A stretch of DNA of 64,000 nt. Origin: Bradyrhizobium iriomotense. Its GTDB lineage: Bacteria > Pseudomonadota > Alphaproteobacteria > Rhizobiales > Xanthobacteraceae. The notes below the pieces were generated by a model. It was not told the origin of the DNA. It worked only from the letters and a program-made list of their open reading frames with translations, and ran no database searches. Location: assembly GCF_018129405.1 (NCBI RefSeq), contig NZ_JAFCLP010000004.1, positions 372,001 to 436,000 on the forward strand, written 5' to 3'. A program made the translations under genes and the position numbers. Each line of letters begins with the position of its first letter. Position 1 is the first letter of the stretch. Shown one piece after another: positions 34,555 to 43,556 of this stretch.

Positions 34555-35384
34555 TAAGGCTTCAAATTCGGCGGCAGTGGCGGATCTTCGCGCATCAGCG
34601 TGATGGTCACGCGCCGGTTGGCCGCGAGCGAGGGATCGTCGGGAAACAGCGGCTGGGTGTCCGCCTTGCCGGAGACCGCGAAGATGTGGGAGGCCGGCAG
34701 GCCCTCGCGCTCGAGGATCTGGCGCACGGCATTGGCGCGATCGGCCGACAGATCGAAGGCGCCGTAATCGCTGCGTCTCGGCACGAATCCGGCCGCGGTG
34801 TGACCGGCGATAGAGACGCGCAGCGGCGTGGCCTTGAGCGGTACAGCGAGCTTCTCGACCAGCCGGCGCGTGCGGTCGTAGGGCACCTTGGAGCCGTCGG
34901 CGAACATCGAGCGTCCGTCCTGGTCGACGATCTCCAGATTGAGGCCCTGCTTGGTCTCCTCGAACATGATGTGCTTGGACATCTCGGTCAGTTCCGGCAT
35001 GTCCTGCAGGGCCTGCCGCAGCGAGGCCGCAGCGAGCGCGAAATTGCGGTCGATCTTCATCTTGGCGCCCGACGTGCGGTCGCGATCCTCCTGGTCCGGC
35101 GTCGGCGTATTGGAGGCATCCTCGGGCTGGATGTGATCGACGTTCTTCAGCCGCGGGCGTGTCGGCAGGCCGTCGGACTCGACGATGCCGGCGTAGCGCG
35201 CCTCGCTCTGCACGCCGAAGGCATCGCGCATCGAGCCGGCGACGATCTTCAGCTTGTTGGCGTCCTGCGTCGAGAACGCGACGAGCATCACGAAGAAGCT
35301 CATCATCAGGCCCATCAGATCGGCGAAGGTCACGAACCAGCCGTGACCGCCGCCGTGAGCATCGCCGCGCTTCTTCTTGGCCAT
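34554..35384 (-). CDS. motB: Flagellar motor protein MotB
   Basis: The 276-residue protein has a cytoplasmic start (MAKKKRGDAHGGGHG), one membrane helix WFVTFADLMGLMMSFFVMLVA with the proton-binding Asp in FADLM (about residue 22), and a C-terminal OmpA-like peptidoglycan-binding domain (SIAGHTAAGF, LSADRANAVRQILEREGLP, ANRRVTITL). Its stop TAG is at the edge of the repeat. It follows motA by 25 bp in the same direction and forms the stator with it. No flagellar structural genes are in the window. Confidence 0.9.
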   Translation of the reverse strand: MAKKKRGDAHGGGHGWFVTFADLMGLMMSFFVMLVAFSTQDANKLKIVAGSMRDAFGVQSEARYAGIVESDGLPTRPRLKNVDHIQPEDASNTPTPDQEDRDRTSGAKMKIDRNFALAAASLRQALQDMPELTEMSKHIMFEETKQGLNLEIVDQDGRSMFADGSKVPYDRTRRLVEKLAVPLKATPLRVSIAGHTAAGFVPRRSDYGAFDLSADRANAVRQILEREGLPASHIFAVSGKADTQPLFPDDPSLAANRRVTITLMREDPPLPPNLKP

Positions 35385-35409
35385 CTCTGCTGATCCCGGG
35401 GAGCGGCCT

Positions 35410-36183
35410 TTAAGCCGGCACCGGCTCGCCCTCGGCGTGGCGATGCTTCTCCGGCAGATAGGCCAGCAGCATTTCGCGCACCAAGGTCGGGCTCTTGGAG
35501 TCGCGGATCATCAGGATGCCGTCGATGATGAGGGTGCGGTTGGTCTCTTCGTCCAGCAGCTTGCCGTGCAGCTTGTCGGCGATCGGCAGACAGAACAGGT
35601 TGGCGACGAGCGCGCCGTAAAGCGTGGCGAGCAGCGCGGTCGCCATGAACGGGCCGAGCTTGGAAGGATCGGTCATGTTGGCGAACATCTGCACCATGCC
35701 GATCAGGGTGCCGATCATGCCGAAGGCCGGGGCGCAGTCGCCGATGGCGCGGTAGATCTTGCTGCCCTCGTCGAGGTGCATCAGGAAGTTGTCGCGGTCA
35801 CGCTCGAGATTGTCGCGGATGAAGTCGAGGTCATAGCCGTCGGCGACGTAGCGGATGCCCTTGGCGAGGAAGGGCTCGTCGGTCTCGACCTTTTCGAGAC
35901 CCACCGGGCCCTGCTTGCGGGCGATCTCGGCGATGCGGGCGAGCTCGTCGACGAGGTCGTGGGCCGACAGCCGGCTCATGGTGAAGGCGAACTTGGCGCC
36001 GAGCGGAAGGCCGTGCAGGAGCGCCGAGAGCGGAAAGCGGATCATGGTCGCGGAGATCGAGCCGCCGAAGATGATGATCATCGCATGTTCGGAGATGAAC
36101 ATGTGCAGGTCGCCGCCCATGAGGATCATCGCCGTGATGACGATGATGCCCGCCGTGAGCCCAACGCCCGTCATGATATCCAT
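35410..36183 (-). CDS. motA: Flagellar motor protein MotA
   Basis: The 257-residue protein starts at ATG 36183, 6 bp after a GGAG site; the alternative TTG 36195 is less likely. It has four membrane helices: TAGIIVITAMILMGGDL and MIIIFGGSISATMI near the N-terminus, then GDCAPAFGMIGTLIGMVQMF and FMATALLATLYGALVANLF. The cytoplasmic loop between helices 2 and 3 has the conserved charged segment (LARIAEIARKQGPVGLEKVE). Together with MotB it forms the proton-driven stator in the inner membrane. Confidence 0.9.
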   Translation of the reverse strand: MDIMTGVGLTAGIIVITAMILMGGDLHMFISEHAMIIIFGGSISATMIRFPLSALLHGLPLGAKFAFTMSRLSAHDLVDELARIAEIARKQGPVGLEKVETDEPFLAKGIRYVADGYDLDFIRDNLERDRDNFLMHLDEGSKIYRAIGDCAPAFGMIGTLIGMVQMFANMTDPSKLGPFMATALLATLYGALVANLFCLPIADKLHGKLLDEETNRTLIIDGILMIRDSKSPTLVREMLLAYLPEKHRHAEGEPVPA

Positions 36184-36386
36184 GGGAGACTCCAACGCGT
36201 CCGCAACAACGGCCGTCCTGGCCGCTGGCGCGGCCCAACCCCGAACCGCATCGGAAACCCTAGAGCGCCGCCCTTAAAGCCGCGTAAAGGTTAAGTCTGG
36301 ACAGTGCGGCAGGCCGTGTCGCAGCCGGTTGTGATCGCCGTCCAGCGACACGAATCTCAATACTTCGGTAACCATAACCGGGCGCG

Positions 36387-37211
36387 CTAGGACGACAGGC
36401 GCGTCAGCTCCAGGCTGAGCGCGCGCAGGCGCTTGCGCGCGTCGGCATCGTAGGCCTGCGGATTTGCGCGCGCCTCGTTCATGCCGTTGAAGAACAATCC
36501 GCTCTTATCAGCGACGTCGGCGCCCTCGACGAGGTGCAGGATCGCCGCACCGCCTTGCTCCACCGTGGACATCGGCGTGATGCCACCGGCGCGCACCATC
36601 GTGGTGTTCATATAGGTCGCGGGATGCAGCGCGTTCACGGTGATGCCGGCGCCCTTCAATTGCTGCGCCAGATCGATCGTGAACATGATCTGCGCGAGTT
36701 TGCTCTGCGCATAGGCCCGCGAACCGCTGTAGCCGCTGGTAATCATGACGTCGTCGAAATCGATCGGATGCTGGCCGAGCGAGGCGACGTTGACGATGCG
36801 CGAAGGCGCTGCGGTCTTCAGCAACGGCAGAAGCAGATGGACGAGCAGGAAACCGGCGAGATAGTTCACGGCAAATCGGAGCTCGTGACCATCGACGCTG
36901 ACCTGCCGCTGCGGCCCGTCATTCTGCGAGCCGATGCCGGCATTGCTGACCAGAACGTCGAGGCGCTGGTGATCCCGCTTCACGGACTCCGCGAGCGCTC
37001 GCGTGCCCGACATCGACGACAGGTCGGCCTGGTAGAAAGTCGGCGCGATACCGCCGGCCTTCAGGATCTCGTCGCTCAGCGTCTCCGCACGTGCCGCATC
37101 GCGGCCGTGGATCAGGACCCTCGCACCTTCTTCAGCCAGCCGGCGCGCGACGTAGCGGCCGACGCCGTCAGTGGAACCGGTTATCAGGATCGTTCTGTTC
37201 TTCATCGTCAT
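36387..37211 (-). CDS. Short-chain dehydrogenase/reductase
   Basis: The 274-residue SDR has the NAD(P)-binding ILITGSTDGVGRYVARRL, LVSNAGIG, the catalytic Tyr/Lys in SRAYAQSKLAQIMF and the downstream ALHPATYMNT. The Arg in HGRDAARAE suggests NADP preference. The overall form resembles retinol dehydrogenase/WW-oxidoreductase-like SDRs. It stands alone, divergent from the small membrane protein gene at 37312. No substrate can be given. Confidence 0.88.
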   Translation of the reverse strand: MTMKNRTILITGSTDGVGRYVARRLAEEGARVLIHGRDAARAETLSDEILKAGGIAPTFYQADLSSMSGTRALAESVKRDHQRLDVLVSNAGIGSQNDGPQRQVSVDGHELRFAVNYLAGFLLVHLLLPLLKTAAPSRIVNVASLGQHPIDFDDVMITSGYSGSRAYAQSKLAQIMFTIDLAQQLKGAGITVNALHPATYMNTTMVRAGGITPMSTVEQGGAAILHLVEGADVADKSGLFFNGMNEARANPQAYDADARKRLRALSLELTRLSS

Positions 37212-37311
37212 TGTGCGTCCTCGGACTGCGGCCCTGCGTCACATCCGTGACGAGGGATCATGCGGTATTCTACGACGGTACGGCATGCTCCATCACAGGA
37301 GCCGATTTGCC

Positions 37312-37605
37312 ATGTTGACGCTGTTCAGTTTTCTCACCGCGCTGCCTGCGGTGCTGGCGTTCCATCTGCTCGAGCCGGAACTCGTGCTGCCTGCGTTCAG
37401 CGTGCTGCTCTTTGTCGAGGCTGCCTTCGCCGTGATCGCAGCGCGGTTGATTCACTCTCCCGACAGCGCAGACGACATTACCCTGTGGGATCTCGCCGGC
37501 GGCTTCACCCTGATCGGATGCGCCGCCGCCGTGCTCGGCGAGCCGGATCAGGCTGCCTTGTTTCTGACCGAGCAAGGCGATCTACGGCCGGCGTCGCGGC
37601 CGTAG
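37312..37605 (+). CDS. Small membrane protein (97 aa)
   Basis: The product starts at ATG 37312 after the ribosome site CAGGAG. It begins MLTLFSFLTALPAVLAFHLL, contains a second helix LPAFSVLLFVEAAFAVIAARL (about residues 26-46) and a third ITLWDLAGGFTLIGCAAAVLG, ending in a polar tail. It is a three-helix membrane protein of unknown function; no family is recognised. Its stop is 17 bp before the convergent RraA-like gene. Confidence 0.65.
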   Translation: MLTLFSFLTALPAVLAFHLLEPELVLPAFSVLLFVEAAFAVIAARLIHSPDSADDITLWDLAGGFTLIGCAAAVLGEPDQAALFLTEQGDLRPASRP

Positions 37606-37621
37606 ATCGCCCCATCACCCG

Positions 37622-38341
37622 TCAGTGGATCTCCGCCGAACGCTTCAGCGCGGCCTTCAGCTTCTCCAGCGAGAAGTCGGGGCTGCGGGCGATCTCCAAA
37701 ATCGGCGTCTCGCGGCGGCCGCAGAGCTCGGCAGCCTCCGGCAGCTTCGCCGCGACGTCGAGCGGGATCACGATGGCGCCGTGCTGGTCGGCATGGATGA
37801 GATCGTCCGACTTCACAGTCATGCCGGCGACCCGTACCTCGCCGCCAAAGCTTTCCGCATGCACCCAGGCATGCGACGGGCCGATCGAGCCGGCCAGCGC
37901 CTGGAAGCCAGGGGCCCATTGCGGGATGTCGCGGATCGAGCCGTCGGTGATGACGCCGAGGCAGCCGAGCGCCTTGTGGACGTTGCTCTGCACCTCGCCC
38001 CAGAACGCGCCGTAGCCGACGTCGGGACCATCGATGTCCTGGATCACCGAGATGCGCGGACCGTGACCGGTGCCGACATATTCGTAATATTCGATGCGGC
38101 GCTTCGACTGCTCTTCGGGTGCAAGCGAGGATTTCAGCACCGAGCGGATCGCGACGGTGCGGGCATAGCCGACGATCGGCGGCAGGTCGGGAAACGGGCA
38201 GACCAGTTGCTTGGTGGTGTAGCCGATCAGCCGGCGCTCGGGCGCCACGATCTCCATGGCGTTGCAGATCGTCGGGGTGTCGTAGCGGCCCAGCGCTTCG
38301 AGGACGGAAGCGGGCAGCGGCCCGGTCGCTTTATCAGTCAC
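37622..38341 (-). CDS. RraA-like / dimethylmenaquinone methyltransferase-type protein
   Basis: The product (239 residues from GTG 38341, after a GGGAGAA site) has the RraA/HMG aldolase-like fold: RYDTPTICNAMEIV near the start, CLGVITDGSIRDIPQ (the GVVTDGAVRD signature) in the middle, and SDDLIHADQHGAIVIPLDVAAKL (metal and oxaloacetate-binding end). An in-frame ATG at 38389 exists but has no ribosome site. In this family some members are 4-hydroxy-4-methyl-2-oxoglutarate aldolases and others are RNase E regulators; the present length suggests the aldolase-like branch. Confidence 0.82.
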   Translation of the reverse strand: MTDKATGPLPASVLEALGRYDTPTICNAMEIVAPERRLIGYTTKQLVCPFPDLPPIVGYARTVAIRSVLKSSLAPEEQSKRRIEYYEYVGTGHGPRISVIQDIDGPDVGYGAFWGEVQSNVHKALGCLGVITDGSIRDIPQWAPGFQALAGSIGPSHAWVHAESFGGEVRVAGMTVKSDDLIHADQHGAIVIPLDVAAKLPEAAELCGRRETPILEIARSPDFSLEKLKAALKRSAEIH

Positions 38342-38461
38342 GGCGTTCTCTCCCAGATTGGCGGCTGATTGACGCGATGCCGCCGGCACAGGGCGATATA
38401 GCCGAGATCAGGCCTCAACCCAACTCAGAGGGCTTCATGGCAGATATCCGCGCGGGGCCGC

Positions 38462-39343
38462 TCAGTGCAGCCGTCCGGGCCGGTCGTCGTCGTGCGGCGG
38501 CTCCGACAAATTCGCCAGCGTCGGCGCCGACGGCGGCGACGGGACCTCGCCTCCCACAGGCGCGGTGGCTTCCACCGCGCGCGCCTGGTCGCGATAGGAT
38601 TTGTAGCCGAGCGGCAACGCGAGAAGATACAGCACCGTGCCGATCGACAGCACGTGCCAGGGATAGGCGATCAGGAGCGCGATGAAGACGATCACCGCGA
38701 CGAAGGCCGGCAGCACCAGCTCGGGCGGCACGCGCATGCGCTTGGTCTTGCCGGAGAACACCGGCAGGCGCGACACCATCAGGAAGGCAATCAGCAGCGT
38801 ATAGGCCGCCGTCACCGCCGCGGGCAACCGGCCGAGATCGAGGAACGCGACATAGATCGGCAGCAGCACCGTGATCGCGCCGGCGGGCGCCGGCACGCCA
38901 GTGAAGAAATTGGCGGCGAACGCCGGCTTGTTCGGATCGTCCATGGTGGCATTAAAGCGCGCCAGACGCAGGCCGCCGGAGATCGCGAACACCATGGCGG
39001 CGATCCAGCCGGCATTGCCGAGCTCGTGCAGCTGCCAGAAATACAGCATCAGGCCGGGCGCAACGCCGAAATTGACGAAGTCGGCGAGGCTGTCGAGCTC
39101 GGCGCCGAACTTGGACTGGCCCTTGATCATACGCGCGATGCGACCGTCGATACCATCCAGCGCGGCCGCGAACACGATGGCGTAGACGGCGAGCGACATC
39201 CGCCCCTCGATCGACAGGCGGATCGAGGTCAGGCCGGCGCAGATCGCCAGCAGCGTGATGACGTTGGGCACCAGCATCCGCACCGGAATGGGGCGGAACC
39301 GCCGGCGGCGTACATCGGGATCTCTCACGTCATAGGGCGTCAT
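38462..39343 (-). CDS. pssA: CDP-diacylglycerol--serine O-phosphatidyltransferase
   Basis: The 293-residue membrane enzyme has the CDP-alcohol phosphatidyltransferase motif DGIDGRIARMIKGQSKFGAELDSLAD (DGxxAR...G...D...D, about residues 62-86) and seven to eight hydrophobic helices. It makes phosphatidylserine, the precursor of phosphatidylethanolamine. The psd gene lies 85 bp upstream on the same strand, so the two steps are encoded in order psd-pssA. The C-terminal tail is rich in Pro/Ser and non-conserved. Confidence 0.93.
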   Translation of the reverse strand: MTPYDVRDPDVRRRRFRPIPVRMLVPNVITLLAICAGLTSIRLSIEGRMSLAVYAIVFAAALDGIDGRIARMIKGQSKFGAELDSLADFVNFGVAPGLMLYFWQLHELGNAGWIAAMVFAISGGLRLARFNATMDDPNKPAFAANFFTGVPAPAGAITVLLPIYVAFLDLGRLPAAVTAAYTLLIAFLMVSRLPVFSGKTKRMRVPPELVLPAFVAVIVFIALLIAYPWHVLSIGTVLYLLALPLGYKSYRDQARAVEATAPVGGEVPSPPSAPTLANLSEPPHDDDRPGRLH

Positions 39344-39428
39344 GGCTTGTCCTTATCTCAAGGCGAGATATAGCAAGCCCCGTTCCCCTCCGCCATCGTG
39401 GCGGAAGGCCCGCAAGGACCGACTTTGG

Positions 39429-40127
39429 TTAATTGGCGCGGAAGGCTCGGCTGGGGTCCTCGCCGGCAAGGTCGGCCAAAATGGTCTCGCCGGCAATCGC
39501 GGTCTGCCCTTCCGAGACCAGCGCCTTGGTGCCGACAGGCAGGTAGACATCGAGCCGCGAGCCGAAGCGGATCAGGCCGAAGCGCTCGCCGGCGCCGATC
39601 GCCTGCCCCTCCTTGACGAAGCAGACGATACGCTTGGCGACGAGGCCTGCGATCTGGACCACGCCGATCCGCGCATTGGGCGTCGAGATCACCAGCGAGT
39701 TGCGCTCATTGTCCTCGCTCGCCTTGTCGAGTTCGGCATTGATGAACAGGCCGGGCCGGTAGGCGATGCGGTCCACCCTGCCCGCGATCGGGCTGCGGTT
39801 CACGTGGCAGTTGAACACGCTCATGAACACCGAGATGCGCGGCAGCGGCCGGTCGCCGAGCCCGAGTTCGGCTGGCGGCAGCGCCATGGTGATCATCGAG
39901 ACGCGGCCGTCCGCCGGCGACACCACGAGACCCTCGCGCACCGGCGTCACCCGCACGGGGTCGCGGAAAAACAGCGCGCACCACACGGTCAGGATCGTGC
40001 CGATCCATCCCAAAGGCGACCACAGCCAGAACAGGATCAGGCTCGCCAGCGCAAAGCCGCCAATGAAGGGATAGCCCTCCTTGTGGATCGGCGGGATCTG
40101 ACGCTGGATCGAATCGAGAATGGACAT
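39429..40127 (-). CDS. psd: Phosphatidylserine decarboxylase (short type)
   Basis: The 232-residue proenzyme has the short PSD form: [21 protein letters not shown] membrane anchor at the N-terminus, [39 protein letters not shown], and the self-cleavage site [14 protein letters not shown], where the Gly-Ser bond forms the pyruvoyl group. It decarboxylates the product of PssA to give phosphatidylethanolamine. It is 85 bp upstream of pssA, likely one operon. Confidence 0.93.
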   Translation of the reverse strand: MSILDSIQRQIPPIHKEGYPFIGGFALASLILFWLWSPLGWIGTILTVWCALFFRDPVRVTPVREGLVVSPADGRVSMITMALPPAELGLGDRPLPRISVFMSVFNCHVNRSPIAGRVDRIAYRPGLFINAELDKASEDNERNSLVISTPNARIGVVQIAGLVAKRIVCFVKEGQAIGAGERFGLIRFGSRLDVYLPVGTKALVSEGQTAIAGETILADLAGEDPSRAFRAN

Positions 40128-40213
40128 CGCTATCTGCCGCCTGGAGTTGTTGGCACGCGGGGCGTCCCCGCGCGGTGGGCTTGTTTAGGCCAGAGTTGGG
40201 ACCGGAGACAAGG

Positions 40214-42178
40214 TCACTCCGCGGCCGCAGGCGTCGTCAGGACGTCGGCAACCGGCGGCGGCTCCCGGTTGGGCGCCTCGCTGGTATCGGCCATCTTGGC
40301 CAGTTTCTCGCGCGCCGCCTCCGCCTCGCGCTGCCTGTTCCACATGCTGGCGTAGAGGCCGCCCAGCGCGAGCAGTCTGGCGTGGGTGCCGCGCTCGGCG
40401 ATGCGGCCCTGGTCGAGCACGATGATCTCGTCGGCACCGACGATGGTCGAGAGCCGGTGCGCGATCACCAGCGAGGTGCGGTTCTTGGCGACGCGGTCGA
40501 GCGCACCCTGGATCTCGTGCTCGGTATGGGTGTCGAGCGCCGAGGTCGCCTCGTCGAGCGCCAGGATCGGCGGCGCCTTCAACACCGTACGCGCGATCGC
40601 GACGCGCTGCTTCTCGCCGCCCGACAATTTCAGGCCGCGCTCGCCGACCTGGGTCTCGTATCCCTTCGGCGCCATGCGGATGAAATGATCGATCTGCGCG
40701 AGGCGCGCCGCCTCCTCGACCTCGGCATCGCTGGCGTCCCAACGGCCATAGCGGATGTTATAGTGGATGGTGTCGTTGAACAGCACGGTATCCTGCGGCA
40801 CCATGCCGATGGCGGCGCGCAAGCTGGCCTGCGTGACCTCGCGGATGTCCTGGCCGTCGATCAGGATCCTGCCGCCGGAAACGTCATAGAGGCGGAACAG
40901 CAGCCGCGAGATGGTCGATTTACCTGCGCCGGAGGGACCGACGATCGCAACGGTCTTGCCGGCCGGCACCTCGAAGCTGATGCCTTTCAGGATCGGCCGC
41001 GTCGGCTCATAGGCAAAGCGCACGTCCTCGAACCGCACCGTGCCGGCGGAAACGACCAGCGGTTGCGCGTCCGGCGCGTCCTTGATCTCGGCCTCGCGCC
41101 CCAGCACATTGAACATCTTCTCGATGTCGATGATCGCCTGCTTGATCTCGCGATACACCATGCCCATGAAATTCAGGGGCTGGTAGAGCTGGATCATCAT
41201 GGCGTTGACCAGCACGAAATCGCCGACCGTGTTGGTGCCGTTGCGCACGCCGATCGCGCACATCAGCATGGTCGCCGTCAGTCCCATCGTGAAGATCACG
41301 GCCTGGCCGGTATTGAGCACGGCGAGCGAGGTATAGGTGCGGACGCTGGCTTCTTCATAACGCTCCACCGACCTGTCGTAGCGCTGCGCCTCGCGCGCCT
41401 CGGCGCCGAAATATTTCACGGTCTCGTAGTTGAGCAGCGAGTCGATCGCCTTGGTGTTCGCCTCGGTGTCGGAATCGTTCATCTTGCGGCGGATGCCGAT
41501 CCGCCACTCGGTCGCGATGTAGGTGTAGTACATGTAGACCGCGACCGTGATCAGGGTCGCAACCACGTAGCGCCAGTCGAATTGCCAGAGCAGCACGGCC
41601 ATCAGCAGCGAGACCTCGATGATGGTCGGGATCAGCTGCAGGATCACCATGCGCACGATGACCTCGATGCCCTCACGGCCGCGCTCCAGCACGCGCGTCA
41701 GGCCGCCGGTCTTGCGCTCCAGGTGAAAGCGCAGCGACAGCTCGTGCATGTGGATGAAGGTGATGGTGGCGAGCTTGCGCACCGCATGCATGGCGACGCG
41801 GGCGAAGATGCCGTCGCGCCACTGCGTCAGCACCGCCATCAGGATGCGCATGATGCCGTAGCTCGCGGTCAGCAGCAGCGGCGATGCGATCACCCAGAGC
41901 TGCCAATTGTCCGCCGCCAGAGGCGCGGTGTTGGCGCCGGTCAGCGCATCGGTGGCCCATTTGAAGCTGAACGGCACCGCGAGCGTGATCAGCTTGGCGG
42001 CGAGCAGCAGCACCAGCGACCAGACCACGCGCATCTTCAGGTCGAAACGGTCGCCCGGCCAGATATAGGGCCACAGATGCGCGAGCGTGCCCATCAGCGT
42101 GGCCCGCTCCAGCGGTCCCCCGGCGGGAGGATCAGGAACGTCGGCGCCGTCGAACGATTGGGGTTGGTCCATCAACAA
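40214..42178 (-). CDS. Atm1/HMT1-type ABC exporter (permease fused to ATPase)
   Basis: The 654-residue half transporter has six membrane helices in residues 45-340 (LAAKLITLAVPFSFKWATDAL, ATLITVAVYMYYTYIATEWR) with the Atm1 family segment DSLLNYETVKYFGAEAREAQRYDRS. The ATPase domain has VGPSGAGKST, signature LSGGEKQRVAIART and Walker B ILALDEATSALD. This family exports glutathione conjugates, heavy metal-thiol complexes or a sulfur compound needed for Fe-S protein assembly. It starts at ATG 42178 and is divergent from the LOG gene. Confidence 0.9.
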   Translation of the reverse strand: MLMDQPQSFDGADVPDPPAGGPLERATLMGTLAHLWPYIWPGDRFDLKMRVVWSLVLLLAAKLITLAVPFSFKWATDALTGANTAPLAADNWQLWVIASPLLLTASYGIMRILMAVLTQWRDGIFARVAMHAVRKLATITFIHMHELSLRFHLERKTGGLTRVLERGREGIEVIVRMVILQLIPTIIEVSLLMAVLLWQFDWRYVVATLITVAVYMYYTYIATEWRIGIRRKMNDSDTEANTKAIDSLLNYETVKYFGAEAREAQRYDRSVERYEEASVRTYTSLAVLNTGQAVIFTMGLTATMLMCAIGVRNGTNTVGDFVLVNAMMIQLYQPLNFMGMVYREIKQAIIDIEKMFNVLGREAEIKDAPDAQPLVVSAGTVRFEDVRFAYEPTRPILKGISFEVPAGKTVAIVGPSGAGKSTISRLLFRLYDVSGGRILIDGQDIREVTQASLRAAIGMVPQDTVLFNDTIHYNIRYGRWDASDAEVEEAARLAQIDHFIRMAPKGYETQVGERGLKLSGGEKQRVAIARTVLKAPPILALDEATSALDTHTEHEIQGALDRVAKNRTSLVIAHRLSTIVGADEIIVLDQGRIAERGTHARLLALGGLYASMWNRQREAEAAREKLAKMADTSEAPNREPPPVADVLTTPAAAE

Positions 42179-42364
42179 ACCTGAAAGCCCGCCGGATGCG
42201 GGCGTCGCTGCGATTAACGAATTTCGCTTGTCATATAGAGCCTTCCCGATGCCCGTGCACCCCGCCAGATGGCGAATCTTCGATTGTTTCTCGTCATTTA
42301 CCGGTAGATTTCCGGACAGTCCGAATCACCGATTGGGCTTGACGCCTCTTCGCTGCAATGCATC

Positions 42365-42979
42365 ATGGCACCAATGAGCACTATCAAAACCGTCTGTGTC
42401 TATTGCGGCTCCGGCCCCGGAACCAATCCCCGCTTCACCGAAGGCGCCAAGGCGTTCGGCAAAGCCCTCGCCGAAAACAACATCCGCCTCGTCTATGGCG
42501 GCGGTTCGCTCGGCCTGATGGGCTCGGTCGCGACCTCCGTGCTGGATCACGGCGGCACCGTCACCGGCATCATTCCCGAATTCCTGCGACTGCGCGAGAA
42601 TGCGCTGACCCGCGTGCAGGAGATGATCGTCACCCCCGACATGCACGAGCGCAAGCGGCTGATGTTCGAACGCTCCGATGCCTTCGTGGCGCTGCCGGGC
42701 GGCGTCGGCACGCTGGAGGAGCTGGTGGAGCAGCTGACCTGGAAGCAGCTCGGCCGTCACGCCAAGCCGGTGCTGCTCGCCAATATCGACAATTTCTGGG
42801 AGCCGCTGTTCTCGCTCTTGTCGCACATGCGCCAGACCGAGTTCATCCGCGCCGGCCTGTCGGTCGACATCATCAAGGCCGATCGCGTCGAGGAGATCCT
42901 GCCGAAGCTGAAGGCGGCGGCAGCACAGATCGCCGAGTCGGAAAAGGAGCTCGCCCCGGAAGTCGCGCGCAAGCTGTAA
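42365..42979 (+). CDS. LOG-family cytokinin nucleotide phosphoribohydrolase
   Basis: The 204-residue protein begins with VCVYCGSGPGTNP and LVYGGGSLGLMGSVA, and has the LOG signature in FVALPGGVGTLEELVEQLTWKQLG (PGGxGTxxE) plus DMHERKRLMFERSD. Members cleave cytokinin riboside 5'-monophosphates to free cytokinin. In bacteria this may serve plant interaction or purine salvage. An in-frame ATG at 42374 could be the true start. The gene stands alone, divergent from the Atm1-like gene. Confidence 0.9.
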   Translation: MAPMSTIKTVCVYCGSGPGTNPRFTEGAKAFGKALAENNIRLVYGGGSLGLMGSVATSVLDHGGTVTGIIPEFLRLRENALTRVQEMIVTPDMHERKRLMFERSDAFVALPGGVGTLEELVEQLTWKQLGRHAKPVLLANIDNFWEPLFSLLSHMRQTEFIRAGLSVDIIKADRVEEILPKLKAAAAQIAESEKELAPEVARKL

Positions 42980-42991
42980 GAGCTTTTTTGC

Positions 42992-43065
42992 TAGCGCATG
43001 ATCTTTTCGGAAAACCGCTGCACACTTTGCGCTAACGCGGCCCTTCGGGTCCGGATCATGCGCTA
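42992..43065. repeat. Palindromic repeat (GCGCATGATC family) supplying the stop of the VOC gene
   Basis: TAGCGCATGATC (42992-43003) is the exact complement of GATCATGCGCTA (43054-43065). Internal CGGAAAACCGCTG and GGGTCCGG parts are less symmetric. The TAG stop of the minus-strand VOC gene is 43063-43065, the last three bases of the repeat. Related copy at 34479-34554. Confidence 0.8.
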
Positions 43066-43440
43066 CTCGTTCGGAAACGTCACCGCCTCGATCCGGTTAC
43101 CATCGGGGTCGAAGACGAAGGCGGCGTAGTAGCGCACACGATCGTGCGGGCGGATGCCCGGCGCCCCATCGGATGCGCCGCCGTTTGCGAGCGCGGCGGC
43201 GTGAAACGCATCGATCTCGGCCGTGGTCTTCGCCCGCAGGCAGATGTGCACGCCGCTCTCCGGCCCGACGCGCGGCATACCTTCGCGCAAGTTGATCCAG
43301 AACTCGGGATAGGCCTTGCCGAAGCCGACCGTCCGTGGCCGCGTGACGAGGCGCGCGAGGCCGAGGGTGGCGAGCGTCGCCTCGTAGAATTTTGCGGCGC
43401 GATCAAGATCGCTGACGCCGACGGAGATGTGGTCGATCAT
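43063..43440 (-). CDS. Glyoxalase/VOC-family protein
   Basis: The 125-residue single VOC domain begins MIDHISVGVSDLDRAAKFYEATL, has GVHICLRAKTTAEIDAFHAAALANGG in the middle and ends AAFVFDPDGNRIEAVTF, where the last Glu is a metal ligand. Metal-binding residues (His4, His~69, Glu~119) are consistent with a lactoylglutathione lyase-like protein. The substrate is not known. Its TAG stop lies in the neighbouring repeat. It is preceded on the same strand by cimA with a second repeat in between. Confidence 0.85.
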   Translation of the reverse strand: MIDHISVGVSDLDRAAKFYEATLATLGLARLVTRPRTVGFGKAYPEFWINLREGMPRVGPESGVHICLRAKTTAEIDAFHAAALANGGASDGAPGIRPHDRVRYYAAFVFDPDGNRIEAVTFPNE

Positions 43441-43462
43441 GTCTGCCCCTCCTCGATCTCCC

Positions 43463-43549
43463 GTAGCCCGGATGAGCGAAGCGACATCCCGGGAAAGCTA
43501 TCTCAGCAACGCACACTGTCCCGGATATCGCTTCGCTCATCCGGGCTAC
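43463..43549. repeat. Long perfect inverted repeat (GTAGCCCGGATGAGCG family)
   Basis: Arms of 21 bp at 43463-43483 and 43529-43549 are exact complements, starting GTAGCCCGGATGAGCG and ending CATCCGGGCTAC. The 45-bp centre has a partial ATCCCGGG/CCCGGAT pair. It lies between cimA and the VOC gene on the same strand and could form a strong terminator-like hairpin in the cimA transcript. Confidence 0.85.
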
Positions 43550-43556
43550 ATTTCTC

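Noticed and set aside
32355-35393. Plus-strand open frame of about 1000 codons opposite kup and motB
   Set aside because: It is antisense to two well-supported genes, has low-complexity composition rich in Arg/His/Glu/Gln, and no family features. Long antisense frames are common in high-GC genomes.
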